DNA from: Bacteroidota bacterium
GTDB taxonomy: Bacteria > Bacteroidota > Bacteroidia > Chitinophagales > Chitinophagaceae
NCBI GenBank assembly: GCA_947460175.1
Contig: CANHGW010000006.1
Location: forward strand, 39,569-103,568
Direction of reading: 5' to 3'
DNA: 64,000 nt
How positions within the stretch are numbered: the first letter of the stretch is position 1; each line of letters begins with the position of its first letter. Positions 1-9,343 of the stretch are shown piece after piece. The notes below the pieces were generated by a model. The model was given only the letters and a program-made list of their open reading frames with translations. It was not told the origin of the DNA and did no database searches. The position numbers and the translations under genes were made by a program.

Positions 1-481
1 GATAATTATTTTTGAATCTAGCATCTTGTTGGTAAGATTTTATAGAATAACGTCCATCGTGATTATTGTGCAAGGCAATTGTTAAATCTGCAGCGGATAG
101 TTTTTCTAATAGATACTTAGCAATATGTTGTTTGATTGCATGACTTTCATCTTCATAATTTGTTGGAGAAGTCATTAGATTGAAAATACGATTTGGATCA
201 ATTTCGAATCGTTTTCCATCTGAGTTAATAGGAACCGTTCGTTTGCTATTGGTATTGATACAGTAATATATACCTGCCGAATCTTTAAGAACATTTTGAA
301 TTGCAGCTATTCCTGTTTGTTCGTCATGATGCAAGGTTATAAAAGCCAATGAAGTAGATTGATGTTGTATGATATCAATAGGGATTGTATTCTGTTTGAC
401 TACAATGGTATCTGTCCTTGTTTGACCAAATAATGCATAGCTATAAAATACTAATAGTACTAATTGTAGAAATGATTTCAA
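1..481 (-). CDS. Secreted M14-like hydrolase, N-terminal part (3' end outside window)
   Basis: The minus-strand frame is open from a TTG codon at 481 to the window edge, about 160 codons. It begins with a short lysine-containing, hydrophobic signal-like segment ending ..YALFGQ, so the product is probably exported. Two stretches stand out: LHHDEQTG near residue 50 and FEIDPNRIFN near residue 95, followed by IALHNNHDGRYS. This H-x-D-E / DPNRIF / ALHNN pattern resembles uncharacterised exported proteins distantly related to M14 zinc carboxypeptidases and amidases, where His and Glu bind zinc. The family call is from memory of the motif and the C-terminus is missing. TTG is the only plausible start after the upstream stops. 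It lies 38 bp beyond the GH3-family gene in the same direction. Confidence 0.5.
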   Translation of the reverse strand, partial: MKSFLQLVLLVFYSYALFGQTRTDTIVVKQNTIPIDIIQHQSTSLAFITLHHDEQTGIAAIQNVLKDSAGIYYCINTNSKRTVPINSDGKRFEIDPNRIFNLMTSPTNYEDESHAIKQHIAKYLLEKLSAADLTIALHNNHDGRYSIKSYQQDARFKNNY

Positions 482-519
482 TGGATAGAATTAAGATTAG
501 ATTTTAAAAACTAAAATTA

Positions 520-2040
520 TTACACCTTCGACATCGAAAATTCAAGTATCTCCTCGAGTAATTTACGATCATTGTTTAATCGTGGTACTTTATGTTGTCC
601 GCCAAGCTTGCCCTTGCTTTTAAGCCAATCATTGAAGGTGCCTTTTGGTACTATATTTACTCGGGGTATACTCAATGCAATGCTTTTATGTCGTTTGGCT
701 TCATAGTCTGAGTTGGATTGTTGCAAATAGATATCAAGTATTTCCGTAAATTGTTCTATGCTTTCTGGATTAGTTTCAAATTCGATTATCCATTGATGAC
801 ATCCATTGGAATCATCTGAAAAATAAACTGGAGCGGCTGTATAATCAGTCACGGACGAATTTGTTTCCTTGCAAGCTTTTGCAATGGCATAATCTGCATT
901 GTCTACAATCAACTCTTCGCCAAAGGCATTGATAAAGTGTTTGAGTCGACCTGATACTTTAATACGATAGGGGTTTACCGAAACAAATTGTATCGTATCG
1001 CCTACAATATATCGCCAAAGTCCTGAATTGGTACTCACAACAATGGCATAATTTTTTCCAATTTCTACATCTTCTAGTTGAAGTGTTTCAGGGAATTCTT
1101 TGCCTTGCTCTTCCAAAGGCATAAACTCATAAAATATACCATGATTCAAAAAAAGCAATAAACCATCTCTGCCAATAATGTCCTGAGCCGCAAAAAATCC
1201 TTCAGAGGCATTATAGGTTTCGAGATAATTCATTTGAGCAGATGGAATCAATTGTTTAAATTGTTGTTCGTATGGTGTAAAGTTGACGCCACCGTGCATA
1301 TACAATTCAAGATTCGGCCATATTTCATGAAGGTTATTCTTCCCTGTTATTTCAAATATTTTTTTGATCAGTACGATTGTCCAAGTGGGTACACCAGCAA
1401 TCATCGTTACATCTTCCAAAATGGTACTTTGCGCCATTTTTTCAATTTTCTCCTCCCATTCTTGCATCAATGCAATCGACGTATCAGGTGTACGAATCAA
1501 TTGAGTAAAATAGGACATGTTTTGAATCATTACAGCCGATAAATCTCCATAATATGATTCTGCATTGAGTTGATTGATTTGATGACTTCCACCTAATGTC
1601 AAACACTTGCCAGTGAGAATGCCAGATTGAGGGAAATTGCGATAATACAATGCCAATACATCCTTAGCCGATTTGTAATGACATTCTTCTAATGATTCAT
1701 TACTAACGGGTATAAATTTACTTTTATCAGAAGTTGTACCACTCGATTTAGCAAACCAACTGATTGGTGAATTCCACAATACATTTTGTGAGCCTTCCAT
1801 CATTTTTTGGATATATGGTTTCAGGTCATCGTATTCGTGAACAGGTACATTTTTTTTATAATCTTTGATTTCGTTGATGTGCTGAAAATTGTGCTTACGT
1901 CCAAATTCCGTAAATTGGCCACTATTGATGAGTGAGTTGTATACCATAACCTGCGTGTTTTGTGGATTAAGCAAAAAATTATCGATGGAACTCCATCGCA
2001 ATTTTAATAAGCCTTTCAACGCAGGGTTTAGTATCTTCAT
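520..2040 (-). CDS. GH3 auxin-responsive-promoter family protein (acyl-adenylate/amide synthetase fold)
   Basis: A 506-residue protein of the GH3 superfamily, relatives of ANL adenylating enzymes that activate a carboxylate with ATP and join it to an amine. The nucleotide-binding signature SSGTTSDKSKFIPVS is at residues 99-113, and a later YNASEGFFAAQ stretch matches the second GH3 nucleotide motif. Length is near the usual 500-600 residues for bacterial members. Bacteroidota genomes commonly carry one copy, and its substrate is unknown; calling it an indole-acetic-acid conjugating enzyme would be unjustified. ATG start at 2040. It is the last complete gene of a minus-strand run after lptB (106 bp gap). 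Confidence 0.85.
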   Translation of the reverse strand: MKILNPALKGLLKLRWSSIDNFLLNPQNTQVMVYNSLINSGQFTEFGRKHNFQHINEIKDYKKNVPVHEYDDLKPYIQKMMEGSQNVLWNSPISWFAKSSGTTSDKSKFIPVSNESLEECHYKSAKDVLALYYRNFPQSGILTGKCLTLGGSHQINQLNAESYYGDLSAVMIQNMSYFTQLIRTPDTSIALMQEWEEKIEKMAQSTILEDVTMIAGVPTWTIVLIKKIFEITGKNNLHEIWPNLELYMHGGVNFTPYEQQFKQLIPSAQMNYLETYNASEGFFAAQDIIGRDGLLLFLNHGIFYEFMPLEEQGKEFPETLQLEDVEIGKNYAIVVSTNSGLWRYIVGDTIQFVSVNPYRIKVSGRLKHFINAFGEELIVDNADYAIAKACKETNSSVTDYTAAPVYFSDDSNGCHQWIIEFETNPESIEQFTEILDIYLQQSNSDYEAKRHKSIALSIPRVNIVPKGTFNDWLKSKGKLGGQHKVPRLNNDRKLLEEILEFSMSKV

Positions 2041-2146
2041 AAGTCAAATTATGATTCAAAAAGAAAATTCTATCAAAAATTATAATTTTGAAACAATGTA
2101 AAAGTAATTTTTTTTATCTAAAAATAAAAGCGATGGGGAAAAGACC

Positions 2147-2890
2147 TTAAAGGGATGCTTTGCGTCTGAGTTCAAAGTTTTGACCCAAATAGAGTTTACG
2201 AACCTGTTCATCAGAAGCTAATTCCTCAGCTGTGCCTGATTTCAGTATATTCCCATCGTATAAAAGATACGCACGATCAGTAATAGAGAGTGTTTCTTGT
2301 ACATTATGATCTGTTATAAGTATACCGATATTTTTAAATTTGAGCTGTTCTACTATGACTTGGATATCTTCTACTGCAATAGGATCAATACCTGCAAAGG
2401 GTTCGTCAAGTAAAATAAACTTTGGATTGACTGCTAATGCTCGAGCAATTTCGGTACGACGACGTTCTCCTCCACTCAATACATCACCATTGCTTTTACG
2501 TACATGGGTTAGTCTGAATTCGCTTAATAAGGATTCTAGCTTATCTTTTTGCTCCTCTTTGGTAAGCGAAGTGATTTCAAGTACAGAGGAAATATTGTCC
2601 TCAACAGTCATTTTACGAAAGATGGAAGCCTCTTGTGGTAAATACCCTATTCCCAATTGAGCTCGTTTGAACATAGGTAATTGAGTAATGTTGATATCAT
2701 CCAAAAATACTTCACCTTCATCAGGTTTTATAAGTCCGACCACCATGTAAAAGGTGGTTGTTTTACCTGCGCCATTTGGGCCAAGTAACCCTACAATTTC
2801 ACCTTGTTTTACTTCAATAGATACTTTTTTAACTACCGTACGGTTACGGTATTTTTTTATAAGTTCTGTTGTTCGAATTTGAGATAGCAC
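2147..2890 (-). CDS. lptB: LPS export ABC transporter ATP-binding protein LptB
   Basis: ATPase that powers LptFG extraction of lipopolysaccharide from the inner membrane and its transport along the Lpt bridge. In 247 residues it shows Walker [10 protein letters not shown] (37-45), Q-loop YLPQEAS (about 83-89), ABC signature LSGGERRR (138-145), Walker B FILLDEP (158-164) and H-loop ITDHNV (about 193). The ERRR signature extension and PFAGIDP after Walker B are characteristic of LptB rather than other ABC ATPases. The chosen start is GTG at 2890, giving the usual family length. It lies between gldH and the GH3-family gene. An LptF/LptG-type permease is in the same window at 52871-54307. Confidence 0.95.
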   Translation of the reverse strand: MLSQIRTTELIKKYRNRTVVKKVSIEVKQGEIVGLLGPNGAGKTTTFYMVVGLIKPDEGEVFLDDINITQLPMFKRAQLGIGYLPQEASIFRKMTVEDNISSVLEITSLTKEEQKDKLESLLSEFRLTHVRKSNGDVLSGGERRRTEIARALAVNPKFILLDEPFAGIDPIAVEDIQVIVEQLKFKNIGILITDHNVQETLSITDRAYLLYDGNILKSGTAEELASDEQVRKLYLGQNFELRRKASL

Positions 2891-2943
2891 GCGGTAAAAG
2901 TAGTATGAAAAAATGAAAAGGAAATGTGAAAAAAAAGAATGGA

Positions 2944-3414
2944 TTAATTGACTATTTTTTCCAATCGGATGCCGACACTCATAACTTCAGGCAATGGATT
3001 CTCTCGCATGATTTGTTGCAATTCAATTTTGTATTTTCCTCTGTTACTAAAGTGGACTGTACCATTATTATTGAGGGGCATTTTATGCTCCCAAATTTCG
3101 TTCATACCTCTTCCTAGCCATTTGCCATCGGCTTGCGCCAAAGGAACTTCTGTTTTCATTTCTGTAGGGGTAGTTTGATTTGGTAGCGACGTTTTTACAT
3201 TCAACCATATATTTGAAAATGGATAAGCATCCGTATGACGTATGGTTAGAAACAATAAATAATTGGAGCTAGTATCTGTGATGTCAAATTCAAAACTAGG
3301 TTTGAAACTTGATTTCCATTTATTGTGAGGAAGACCTACATTTTTTTCAAATGTATTGGATGTAAGACAGCCACTTAATGTAAATAGAAGTATGACAATA
3401 GTAAAGATTTTCAT
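2944..3414 (-). CDS. gldH: Gliding motility lipoprotein GldH
   Basis: GldH is a lipoprotein needed for Bacteroidota gliding and for the T9SS-linked gliding machinery. The product has a lipoprotein signal with lipobox LSGC, then a beta-rich 140-residue domain with the family stretches [28 protein letters not shown] and [10 protein letters not shown]. The ATG at 3414 is preferred over an upstream codon at 3435 because it gives a normal lipoprotein signal ([16 protein letters not shown]) and avoids overlap with yicC, which ends at 3425. It sits between yicC and lptB, all on the minus strand. Together with the SprB-like protein at 10171-16254 it suggests a gliding organism. Confidence 0.88.
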   Translation of the reverse strand: MKIFTIVILLFTLSGCLTSNTFEKNVGLPHNKWKSSFKPSFEFDITDTSSNYLLFLTIRHTDAYPFSNIWLNVKTSLPNQTTPTEMKTEVPLAQADGKWLGRGMNEIWEHKMPLNNNGTVHFSNRGKYKIELQQIMRENPLPEVMSVGIRLEKIVN

Positions 3415-3424
3415 AAAGGTTTTG

Positions 3425-4300
3425 TTACAGTGCATTGAGTAATTGTTCTTTTGATTGTTCTAGTTCGTCTTTCATCATCACTACAAGTTTTTGTATTTCT
3501 ACATCATTGGCCTTAGATCCCATGGTATTAATTTCACGACCAATTTCTTGTAATACAAACCCGAGTTTTTTTCCTTTTGTGTTTCCTTCTTCATTCAGTA
3601 ATTCAAAGAAATAATCGCAGTGATGAGAAAGTCTGTTTTTTTCTTCTGTTATATCAAATTTTTCGATGTAGTAAATGATTTCTTGTTCGAGCCTATTTTG
3701 GTCGGCATTGGAAGTTTGAGAAAATTCGCTGATGGCAGAGGTAAGTTTTTCTCGTACACGTTCAGTTCTGTTTTTTTCATGTGGGTCTACTTGCAGGCAA
3801 AAGGATTTTATTTTTTCTATGTTGGTACTTATATGCTTGGTTAGCATAATGCCTTCTTGTGCACGATGATTATTAAGTATGGCGCAAGTTTCTTCTATTT
3901 TTTCTGAGATGATAGCCCAGTCAGCCTCACTCAATGTATCATTGACAGCTGATACGATTTCGGGCATACGCATCAATGTAGAAAGCATGTCTTTTTTTTC
4001 AAGGTTAAGTTCATCCGCAATTTGAGTCATAGCTTCATGATAGTACTTAGCAAGATCCACATTTACAGTAACTGGTTTTGATATGCCATGTTGTTTTAAA
4101 AAGATAGTACAATCAATAGATCCTCTTGTGAGTAATTGTTGAATTTTGTTTCTCAATTCAATTTCATAGAGTTTTAGTATAGGAGGAATTTTCGTATTGA
4201 TTTCAAATTGTTTTCCATTGAGTGATCTTATTTCGAGCGAGCAAATAAAATCACTGACATTAAATTCAGTACGTCCAAAACCTGTCATTGAATAAAGCAT
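3425..4300 (-). CDS. yicC: YicC family endoribonuclease
   Basis: A 291-residue YicC protein; E. coli YicC is an endoribonuclease implicated in small-RNA turnover. The N-terminus MLYSMTGFGRTE is the family hallmark, the centre has RAQEGIMLTKHI, and the C-terminal DUF1732 region contains IGREINTMGSKAND near residue 255, with acidic and histidine residues implicated in catalysis. Length matches the family (about 290). ATG start at 4300. It is followed 10 bp later by gldH, so the two are probably co-transcribed. A 407 bp gap upstream separates it from marC and holds a terminator. Confidence 0.93.
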   Translation of the reverse strand: MLYSMTGFGRTEFNVSDFICSLEIRSLNGKQFEINTKIPPILKLYEIELRNKIQQLLTRGSIDCTIFLKQHGISKPVTVNVDLAKYYHEAMTQIADELNLEKKDMLSTLMRMPEIVSAVNDTLSEADWAIISEKIEETCAILNNHRAQEGIMLTKHISTNIEKIKSFCLQVDPHEKNRTERVREKLTSAISEFSQTSNADQNRLEQEIIYYIEKFDITEEKNRLSHHCDYFFELLNEEGNTKGKKLGFVLQEIGREINTMGSKANDVEIQKLVVMMKDELEQSKEQLLNAL

Positions 4301-4707
4301 AATCTTGTAAAGTTAAGTGGTTAAAAATAATTCATTAATACCGAACTGATTGAAAAAAATATTTTGTGATTCATCGAAAAAATAAAAAAACGAGTAAAAA
4401 AAAATTAAAAACAACATTCAATTAAAATTATTTTCAAGGAATAAATAAAACGTAGATGAATTGAAACTAAATAAAATGTATTGCTGAAATATTGATGAAT
4501 AAAGGGTTGTAGAAGAAAATAAAAAAACCGAACGAAAGAATCACTCGGTTTTTTTTGAATTTATGGGTTAGTAAGCGTTATAACCAATACAAGTATAGAG
4601 AATAATATTTATTTAGAAAAATATTTTAAGATAAAAGTTATTCACTACTTGTTAATATTCAAGCGTAATTTTTTTTATGTTAAAAATAATCATGCTTGTA
4701 TTTTTTA
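4301..4707. other. Intergenic region between yicC and marC
   Basis: Very AT-rich 407 bp region with no credible gene. It holds one clear intrinsic terminator (4522-4554) for the minus-strand marC gene, and presumably the yicC promoter near 4310-4350, where TAACTTTA is one mismatch from the TAnnTTTG box. I see nothing else that stands out. Confidence 0.6.
4522..4554 (-). terminator. Intrinsic terminator after marC
   Basis: AAAAAACCGA (4522-4531) pairs perfectly with TCGGTTTTTT (4545-4554) around a 13-base loop. The flanking A and T runs make it usable on either strand; on the minus strand it lies about 155 bp beyond the marC stop. Confidence 0.8.
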
Positions 4708-5295
4708 CTAAAGTGCAATATTTGTTCTAAACATTTTTACTGCAATAGCAATCAATATCACACCAAAAAATTTTCGAATAACAAGTATGCCTGATTGACC
4801 TAACATTTTTTCAATCCAATTTAAACTACGTAATGCAATAAAAATAATTATCAAGTTGATTAAAATGGCAATCAAAATATTGTAATGATGATACAATGAT
4901 TTGATTGACATGACTGTGGTTAATGTACCCGAACCAGCAATGATTGGAAAGGCTATTGGAACTACAGAGCCTGCTTTTGCATTGGGATCTCCTTTAAAAA
5001 ATTCGATACCCAACACCATTTCTAAACCAAGTATAAACAATACTATTGAACCTGCAATTGCAAAAGAGCTGATATCAAGACCAAGTATTTTTAAAAATCG
5101 TTCGCCCAATGCAAAGAAAAGTAATATCAATAAGCCTGATACAATTGTTGCTCGCCATGCACTTATGTGACCCATTTTATTTTTGAAAGAAATCAATACG
5201 GGTATTGAACCTAAAATATCAATGACAGCAAATAATGCAAAAGATGCTGTCAGGATTTCTGAAAAGTTGATGTTGCTGATATCATTTAGTGCCAT
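4708..5295 (-). CDS. MarC family integral membrane protein
   Basis: A 195-residue membrane protein of the MarC/YchE family (annotated as NAAT transporters, although a transport role is poorly established). It is almost wholly hydrophobic with about six predicted helices and has the family features ILTASFALFAVIDILGSIPV at the N-terminus and FPIIAGSGTLTTVMS in the middle, close to the conserved PL-x-AGPGx-T motif. Length is normal. A perfect TAnnTTTG promoter box only four bases upstream of the ATG indicates an almost leaderless transcript. It is divergent from pepT across 58 bp. Confidence 0.85.
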   Translation of the reverse strand: MALNDISNINFSEILTASFALFAVIDILGSIPVLISFKNKMGHISAWRATIVSGLLILLFFALGERFLKILGLDISSFAIAGSIVLFILGLEMVLGIEFFKGDPNAKAGSVVPIAFPIIAGSGTLTTVMSIKSLYHHYNILIAILINLIIIFIALRSLNWIEKMLGQSGILVIRKFFGVILIAIAVKMFRTNIAL

Positions 5296-5299
5296 TATG

Positions 5300-5307
5300 C
5301 AAAGGTA
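5300..5307 (-). promoter_or_regulatory. -7 promoter box of marC
   Basis: The minus strand reads TACCTTTG, a perfect match to the Bacteroidota -7 consensus TAnnTTTG. Its last base is four bases from the marC ATG, so transcription probably starts at or within a few bases of the start codon. Confidence 0.65.
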
Positions 5308-5353
5308 TAATATTAAAGATAGGATGTATATTTACATCCATTAAAAAATTACT

Positions 5354-6601
5354 ATGTCTAATTATAATTATACAGTGTCCGAACGTTTTATGCGTTATGT
5401 TCAGATTGACACACAAAGTGATCCAGAAGCAACTTGCTTTCCAAGTACTGAAAAGCAAAAAGATCTTGCAAAAATATTATTACAAGAACTACTTGACCTT
5501 GGCATTCAGGATGCAGAACTAGACCCTCATGGATATGTATATGGTACAATCCCTTCCAACTCCTCGAAGCAAGTTCCAGTGATTTGTTTTTGCTCTCACA
5601 TGGATACAGCACCTGATTGCAGTGGAAAAGATGTAAAACCGATTCTGCATAAAAATTATCAAGGGCAAGATATTATTTTGCCCGATGATACTACACAAAT
5701 CATCACAACCACTCAACATCCTTACTTGAAAGAACGGATAGGGGATGATATCATCACTGCTTCGGGTAATACATTGTTAGGAGCTGATGATAAAGCTGGT
5801 GTTGCCATCATTATGGATTTTGTACATTATATCATGCAGCATCCAGAAGTACCGCATGGGGATATTCGTATTTTATTTACACCTGATGAAGAAGTAGGAC
5901 GAGGTGTAGAAAAAATTGATATGCAAAAACTCGGTGCCCAATATGGTTATACACTAGATGGTGGCGAGCGTGGAGCATTGGAATCAGAGTCGTTCAGTGC
6001 CGATGGTGCAACACTTACCATTCATGGTGTGAGCGCCCATCCGGGTTATGCAAAAGGCAAACTAAAAAACGCAACTAAAATTGCAGCAGAAATACTGGAT
6101 GCATTGCCAAAAGATAGTTGGAGTCCTGAAACGACAGAAGGCAGAGAAGGTTATATTCATCCTACTGCAATCAATGGGATACAAGAAAAAACAATTGTAA
6201 AATTTATCATTCGAGATTTTGAAACGTCTATGTTGAAAGTACACGAAGATAGATTAGAAACTATTGCCAAAAATATAATAGCAAAATACCCTGGTACTAG
6301 TTATGAGTTTTCTGTCTATGAGCAATATCGCAATATGATGGATATGATTCAAACTGTTCCATTTGTAGTTGATTATGCCGAGGAAGCTATGACAAGAGCT
6401 GGTGTAAAAGCTGAGCGTCATTTGATACGTGGTGGGACTGATGGTTCTCGATTGTCATTTATGGGTATGCCTTGTCCAAATATTTTTACGGGCGAAATGG
6501 CTATACATGGCAAGCATGAATATGTTAGTGTACAAGATATGCAGAAGGCTGTTGATACTCTCGTCCATTTATGTCAGGTATGGGTTGAAAAAACAATCTA
6601 A
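5354..6601 (+). CDS. pepT: Peptidase T (tripeptide aminopeptidase)
   Basis: Cytosolic M20B dinuclear zinc aminopeptidase that releases the N-terminal residue from tripeptides. The 415-residue product contains every metal and catalytic motif of PepT: SHMDTAPDCSG (His82, Asp84), GADDKAG (Asp145), FTPDEEVGRG (catalytic Glu179 and metal Glu180), TLDGGERG (Asp202) and, near the C-terminus, GEMAIHGKHEYV (metal His). IRGGTDGSRLS is the substrate-binding segment. ATG start at 5354; length matches E. coli PepT (408). It is transcribed alone, divergent from marC, and converges with a UbiA-family gene only 3 bp away with no terminator between them. Confidence 0.96.
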   Translation: MSNYNYTVSERFMRYVQIDTQSDPEATCFPSTEKQKDLAKILLQELLDLGIQDAELDPHGYVYGTIPSNSSKQVPVICFCSHMDTAPDCSGKDVKPILHKNYQGQDIILPDDTTQIITTTQHPYLKERIGDDIITASGNTLLGADDKAGVAIIMDFVHYIMQHPEVPHGDIRILFTPDEEVGRGVEKIDMQKLGAQYGYTLDGGERGALESESFSADGATLTIHGVSAHPGYAKGKLKNATKIAAEILDALPKDSWSPETTEGREGYIHPTAINGIQEKTIVKFIIRDFETSMLKVHEDRLETIAKNIIAKYPGTSYEFSVYEQYRNMMDMIQTVPFVVDYAEEAMTRAGVKAERHLIRGGTDGSRLSFMGMPCPNIFTGEMAIHGKHEYVSVQDMQKAVDTLVHLCQVWVEKTI

Positions 6602-6604
6602 TAT

Positions 6605-7501
6605 TTACACCAATACCATAGAGAGTATCCCAAGCAATGTAATCCATTTTACATAAGTACTTACTTGATGGAAGTCACGTGCATGTTGAGCATCCTTGAT
6701 TTTTTTCCATATCCAAAACAATGGAATAAATACAAAAAGGCCAATGAATATAATCAATGGTAGGTTTGTATTGAAAAAATAGATGCCAATGGTGATTAGG
6801 AAAATAAACATGATAACAAGTAGGCTGTATATAATTTGTTTGGCTTTGGTAATCCCCCAAACCAATGGAATTGTTTTGCAGTTTTGAGCAACGTCACCTT
6901 TAATATCTTCTATGTCTTTTACAATTTCACGTATGAAAGTAATTAGAAATGCAAACAAACAATATGTCCATAATAACTTTGCGTGTTCTTGATTAGGATT
7001 CATCCATTGAAAGTTAGGTTCATACATTACAGTCGTAATCAATGTAAATGCAGTCAATACAGCAATGGTAAAATTGCCTATAATCAACTTACGTTTAAAT
7101 GTAGTAGAATAAACTAATAACAAAAGAATACTGATTAGTTGAAGGCCAACGAGTCTAAGTTTGATATAATTTAAGGTAAAGTATACTACAATTATCAATG
7201 CAATTAGATTTAAAACAATATGCCATATAATAATACTACGTCTCTTGAAAATATTTTCGATTGTAACTCTTTTGGGTTTATTAATTGCATCGATTCCTAT
7301 ATCAAAATAATCATTGATAATGTATCCTGCTGTGGCAATTAATACGGTTGAAAACGAAAATAAAATAAATTGAAGCACGCTTAAAGTTGGTGTACTTATA
7401 CTAGGAAGGATAAGAAAAAAATAGGTCAATACTTGCGTAAGAAAAATAAACACCAAGTTTGGAAATCGGATGATCGTAAATATGGCTTTTAACTTGGTCA
7501 T
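6605..7501 (-). CDS. UbiA family prenyltransferase
   Basis: A 298-residue polytopic membrane prenyltransferase with about eight or nine helices. The first Asp-rich motif, NDYFDIGIDAINK (Asn63, Asp64, Asp67, Asp71), and the second, DIEDIKGD (about 197-204), bind the Mg-diphosphate of the isoprenoid donor. In Bacteroidota this subgroup is often annotated as geranylgeranylglycerol-phosphate geranylgeranyltransferase, but the acceptor cannot be read from the sequence, so I leave the substrate open. It is the last gene of a TPR lipoprotein-rpe-ubiA minus-strand operon, 25 bp after rpe. Confidence 0.85.
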   Translation of the reverse strand: MTKLKAIFTIIRFPNLVFIFLTQVLTYFFLILPSISTPTLSVLQFILFSFSTVLIATAGYIINDYFDIGIDAINKPKRVTIENIFKRRSIIIWHIVLNLIALIIVVYFTLNYIKLRLVGLQLISILLLLVYSTTFKRKLIIGNFTIAVLTAFTLITTVMYEPNFQWMNPNQEHAKLLWTYCLFAFLITFIREIVKDIEDIKGDVAQNCKTIPLVWGITKAKQIIYSLLVIMFIFLITIGIYFFNTNLPLIIFIGLFVFIPLFWIWKKIKDAQHARDFHQVSTYVKWITLLGILSMVLV

Positions 7502-7526
7502 TGAACCTTGTATCTATTGTGTAGGT

Positions 7527-8183
7527 CTAGCCTTGTGTGATCTTTTTCAATTCAGCAATGGTTGCAGTTGGATTTGCAGCAGAAAACACGGTATTGCCAG
7601 CGACCAATACATCCGCACCAGCATGTGCAATTTCTTGGGCGTTTTCCAATGTAACACCTCCATCGATTTCGATCATTACATCTAGATTTCTACGAGTTAT
7701 TTCTGCTTTCAATTGTTGTATTTTTACTATAGTATGTTGAATGAATTTTTGACCACCAAAACCAGGATTCACACTCATCATACATACCACATCTATATCA
7801 TGCAAAATGTCAAACAACGATTGAACAGGCGTGTGTGGATTGATTGCCACACCTGCTTTCATACCCAAACCTTTAATCTGTTGTATATTTCTGTGAAGAT
7901 GAGGACATGCTTCTATATGGACACTTAATATATCGGCACCTGCTTTTTTGAAATCTTCAGCAAACTTACCAGGTTCTTCTATCATTAAATGGACATCCAA
8001 TGTTTTCTTCGCTTCACGTTTGATAGCTGCTATCACGGGCAATCCAAAGCTGATATTAGGTACAAATCGACCATCCATTACATCCAGATGAAACCAGTCT
8101 GCTTCCGAGTCATTGATAAGTTGTATGTCTTTGCTTAAGTTTAAAAAATTTGCGGAAAGTACTGAAGGTGCTATAAGTGCCAT
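7527..8183 (-). CDS. rpe: Ribulose-phosphate 3-epimerase
   Basis: Pentose-phosphate enzyme that interconverts ribulose 5-phosphate and xylulose 5-phosphate. The 218-residue TIM barrel shows ADWFHLDVMDGRFVPN (metal His and catalytic Asp), LDVHLMI, SVHIEA, MSVNPGFGGQKF and a C-terminal EIDGGV (second catalytic Asp) followed by AGADVLVAGNTVF (phosphate binding). Length is standard. ATG start at 8183, 7 bp from the upstream TPR lipoprotein stop, so it is translated from the same transcript. Confidence 0.97.
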   Translation of the reverse strand: MALIAPSVLSANFLNLSKDIQLINDSEADWFHLDVMDGRFVPNISFGLPVIAAIKREAKKTLDVHLMIEEPGKFAEDFKKAGADILSVHIEACPHLHRNIQQIKGLGMKAGVAINPHTPVQSLFDILHDIDVVCMMSVNPGFGGQKFIQHTIVKIQQLKAEITRRNLDVMIEIDGGVTLENAQEIAHAGADVLVAGNTVFSAANPTATIAELKKITQG

Positions 8184-8190
8184 AGAGAAT

Positions 8191-9201
8191 TTATTTTTTA
8201 TTTTTTATACGTTGTAGGGCCGATTTGCTAGGCTCGTAATCAGGATTAAATGTCAAGGCTTGATTGTAATCTTCTATTGCTTGAGCATGATTGCCTTGTA
8301 TTTCATAGCAAAGTCCACGATTATAATAGGCTTCTACATAATCTGGTTTTTCCTGTATGGCTATACCAAATTGTCGGATAGCCTTTTCTGTAGAATCTTC
8401 TTGTAGTAACATCCATCCCATATTATAGTAGGATTTTGCATAAGTACGATCAATGGATACTAATCGATTGATTACTTTTTTTGCTTCAGGATAATTTTCT
8501 TGATTTTGCCAAAACATCACTTGACCATACAATGGCTCAAGACTAGATGAATCAGCTTTGTAGGCATTTTCAAAGTATTTGAGAGCAATAGGATCGCGCT
8601 TGGCATCATAAATAAGTGCTAATTGCATGTGGGCATCTACATATCGTGGTTCGGCTTGTATTGAAGTCTGAAAACTTGATATTGCCTTGGCAGTGTCTTT
8701 CATGTTTTTGTAACACATACCTTTCAGGAAGTAAGCCTCTGGATTATATACATTCGTGCGAAGTACGACATTGATTTCAGAAAATGCCTTGGGATAATCC
8801 TCTGAAAATAAAAAAAGTTTAGCCATTTTCAGATGTGCTGTCGGATCATCGGGGTTAAGAAATATAGCTTTTTGTATCCAAGGTATACTTCCTGTTACAT
8901 CTTTATGTTCAAATAATAAATCGCCCACAGCACTAAAATATTCCGCTTTGGTTGAATCCAAATTCACCGCCTTTTGAAAATCTGAAAGTGCAAGAGAATC
9001 TTTTTTGAGTTCATGTAAGATGAGTCCTCGTTTAAAATACAAACTAGCTTCTTTGGGATTTTTCGCTATTTTCTCATTGATAGCAGCTGTTTCAGGTAGA
9101 TCTATTCCAGTTCCAGTACTGGTGTTTTTTGTTTCTTTTGCAAAAAAGCCACATGAACTCAGTCCAAAACACAACAACATACTGAGAATTATTTTCGGCA
9201 T
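8191..9201 (-). CDS. TPR-repeat lipoprotein
   Basis: A 336-residue lipoprotein: MPKIILSMLLCFGLSSC gives a lipobox (LSSC), followed by a short linker and then tandem tetratricopeptide repeats over most of the chain, for example GLILHELKKDSLALSDFQKAV-type and MGWMLLQEDSTEKAIRQF units, about eight in all. TPRs hold protein partners, so it is probably a periplasmic or outer-membrane scaffold; no specific function is recognised. The ATG at 9201 is chosen over one at 9264 because it yields the lipoprotein signal and because a TAnnTTTG promoter box (9214-9221) lies between the two. First gene of the operon with rpe and the UbiA-family gene. Confidence 0.85.
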   Translation of the reverse strand: MPKIILSMLLCFGLSSCGFFAKETKNTSTGTGIDLPETAAINEKIAKNPKEASLYFKRGLILHELKKDSLALSDFQKAVNLDSTKAEYFSAVGDLLFEHKDVTGSIPWIQKAIFLNPDDPTAHLKMAKLFLFSEDYPKAFSEINVVLRTNVYNPEAYFLKGMCYKNMKDTAKAISSFQTSIQAEPRYVDAHMQLALIYDAKRDPIALKYFENAYKADSSSLEPLYGQVMFWQNQENYPEAKKVINRLVSIDRTYAKSYYNMGWMLLQEDSTEKAIRQFGIAIQEKPDYVEAYYNRGLCYEIQGNHAQAIEDYNQALTFNPDYEPSKSALQRIKNKK

Positions 9202-9213
9202 CAATTTTTTTTG

Positions 9214-9221
9214 CAAACCTA
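9214..9221 (-). promoter_or_regulatory. -7 promoter box of the TPR lipoprotein-rpe operon
   Basis: The minus strand reads TAGGTTTG, matching TAnnTTTG, 12 bases upstream of the ATG at 9201. It excludes the longer start at 9264. Confidence 0.55.
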
Positions 9222-9343
9222 AGAAAAAATACTTAGAATCTATTTGTATACCAAAGGGTTTCATTGCAGTAGCTAATCACTGCCTGTGTTTTTAGTATCT
9301 TAAAATCTAATCATTCAACTAAATTGTCTATTTTCGGAATATT

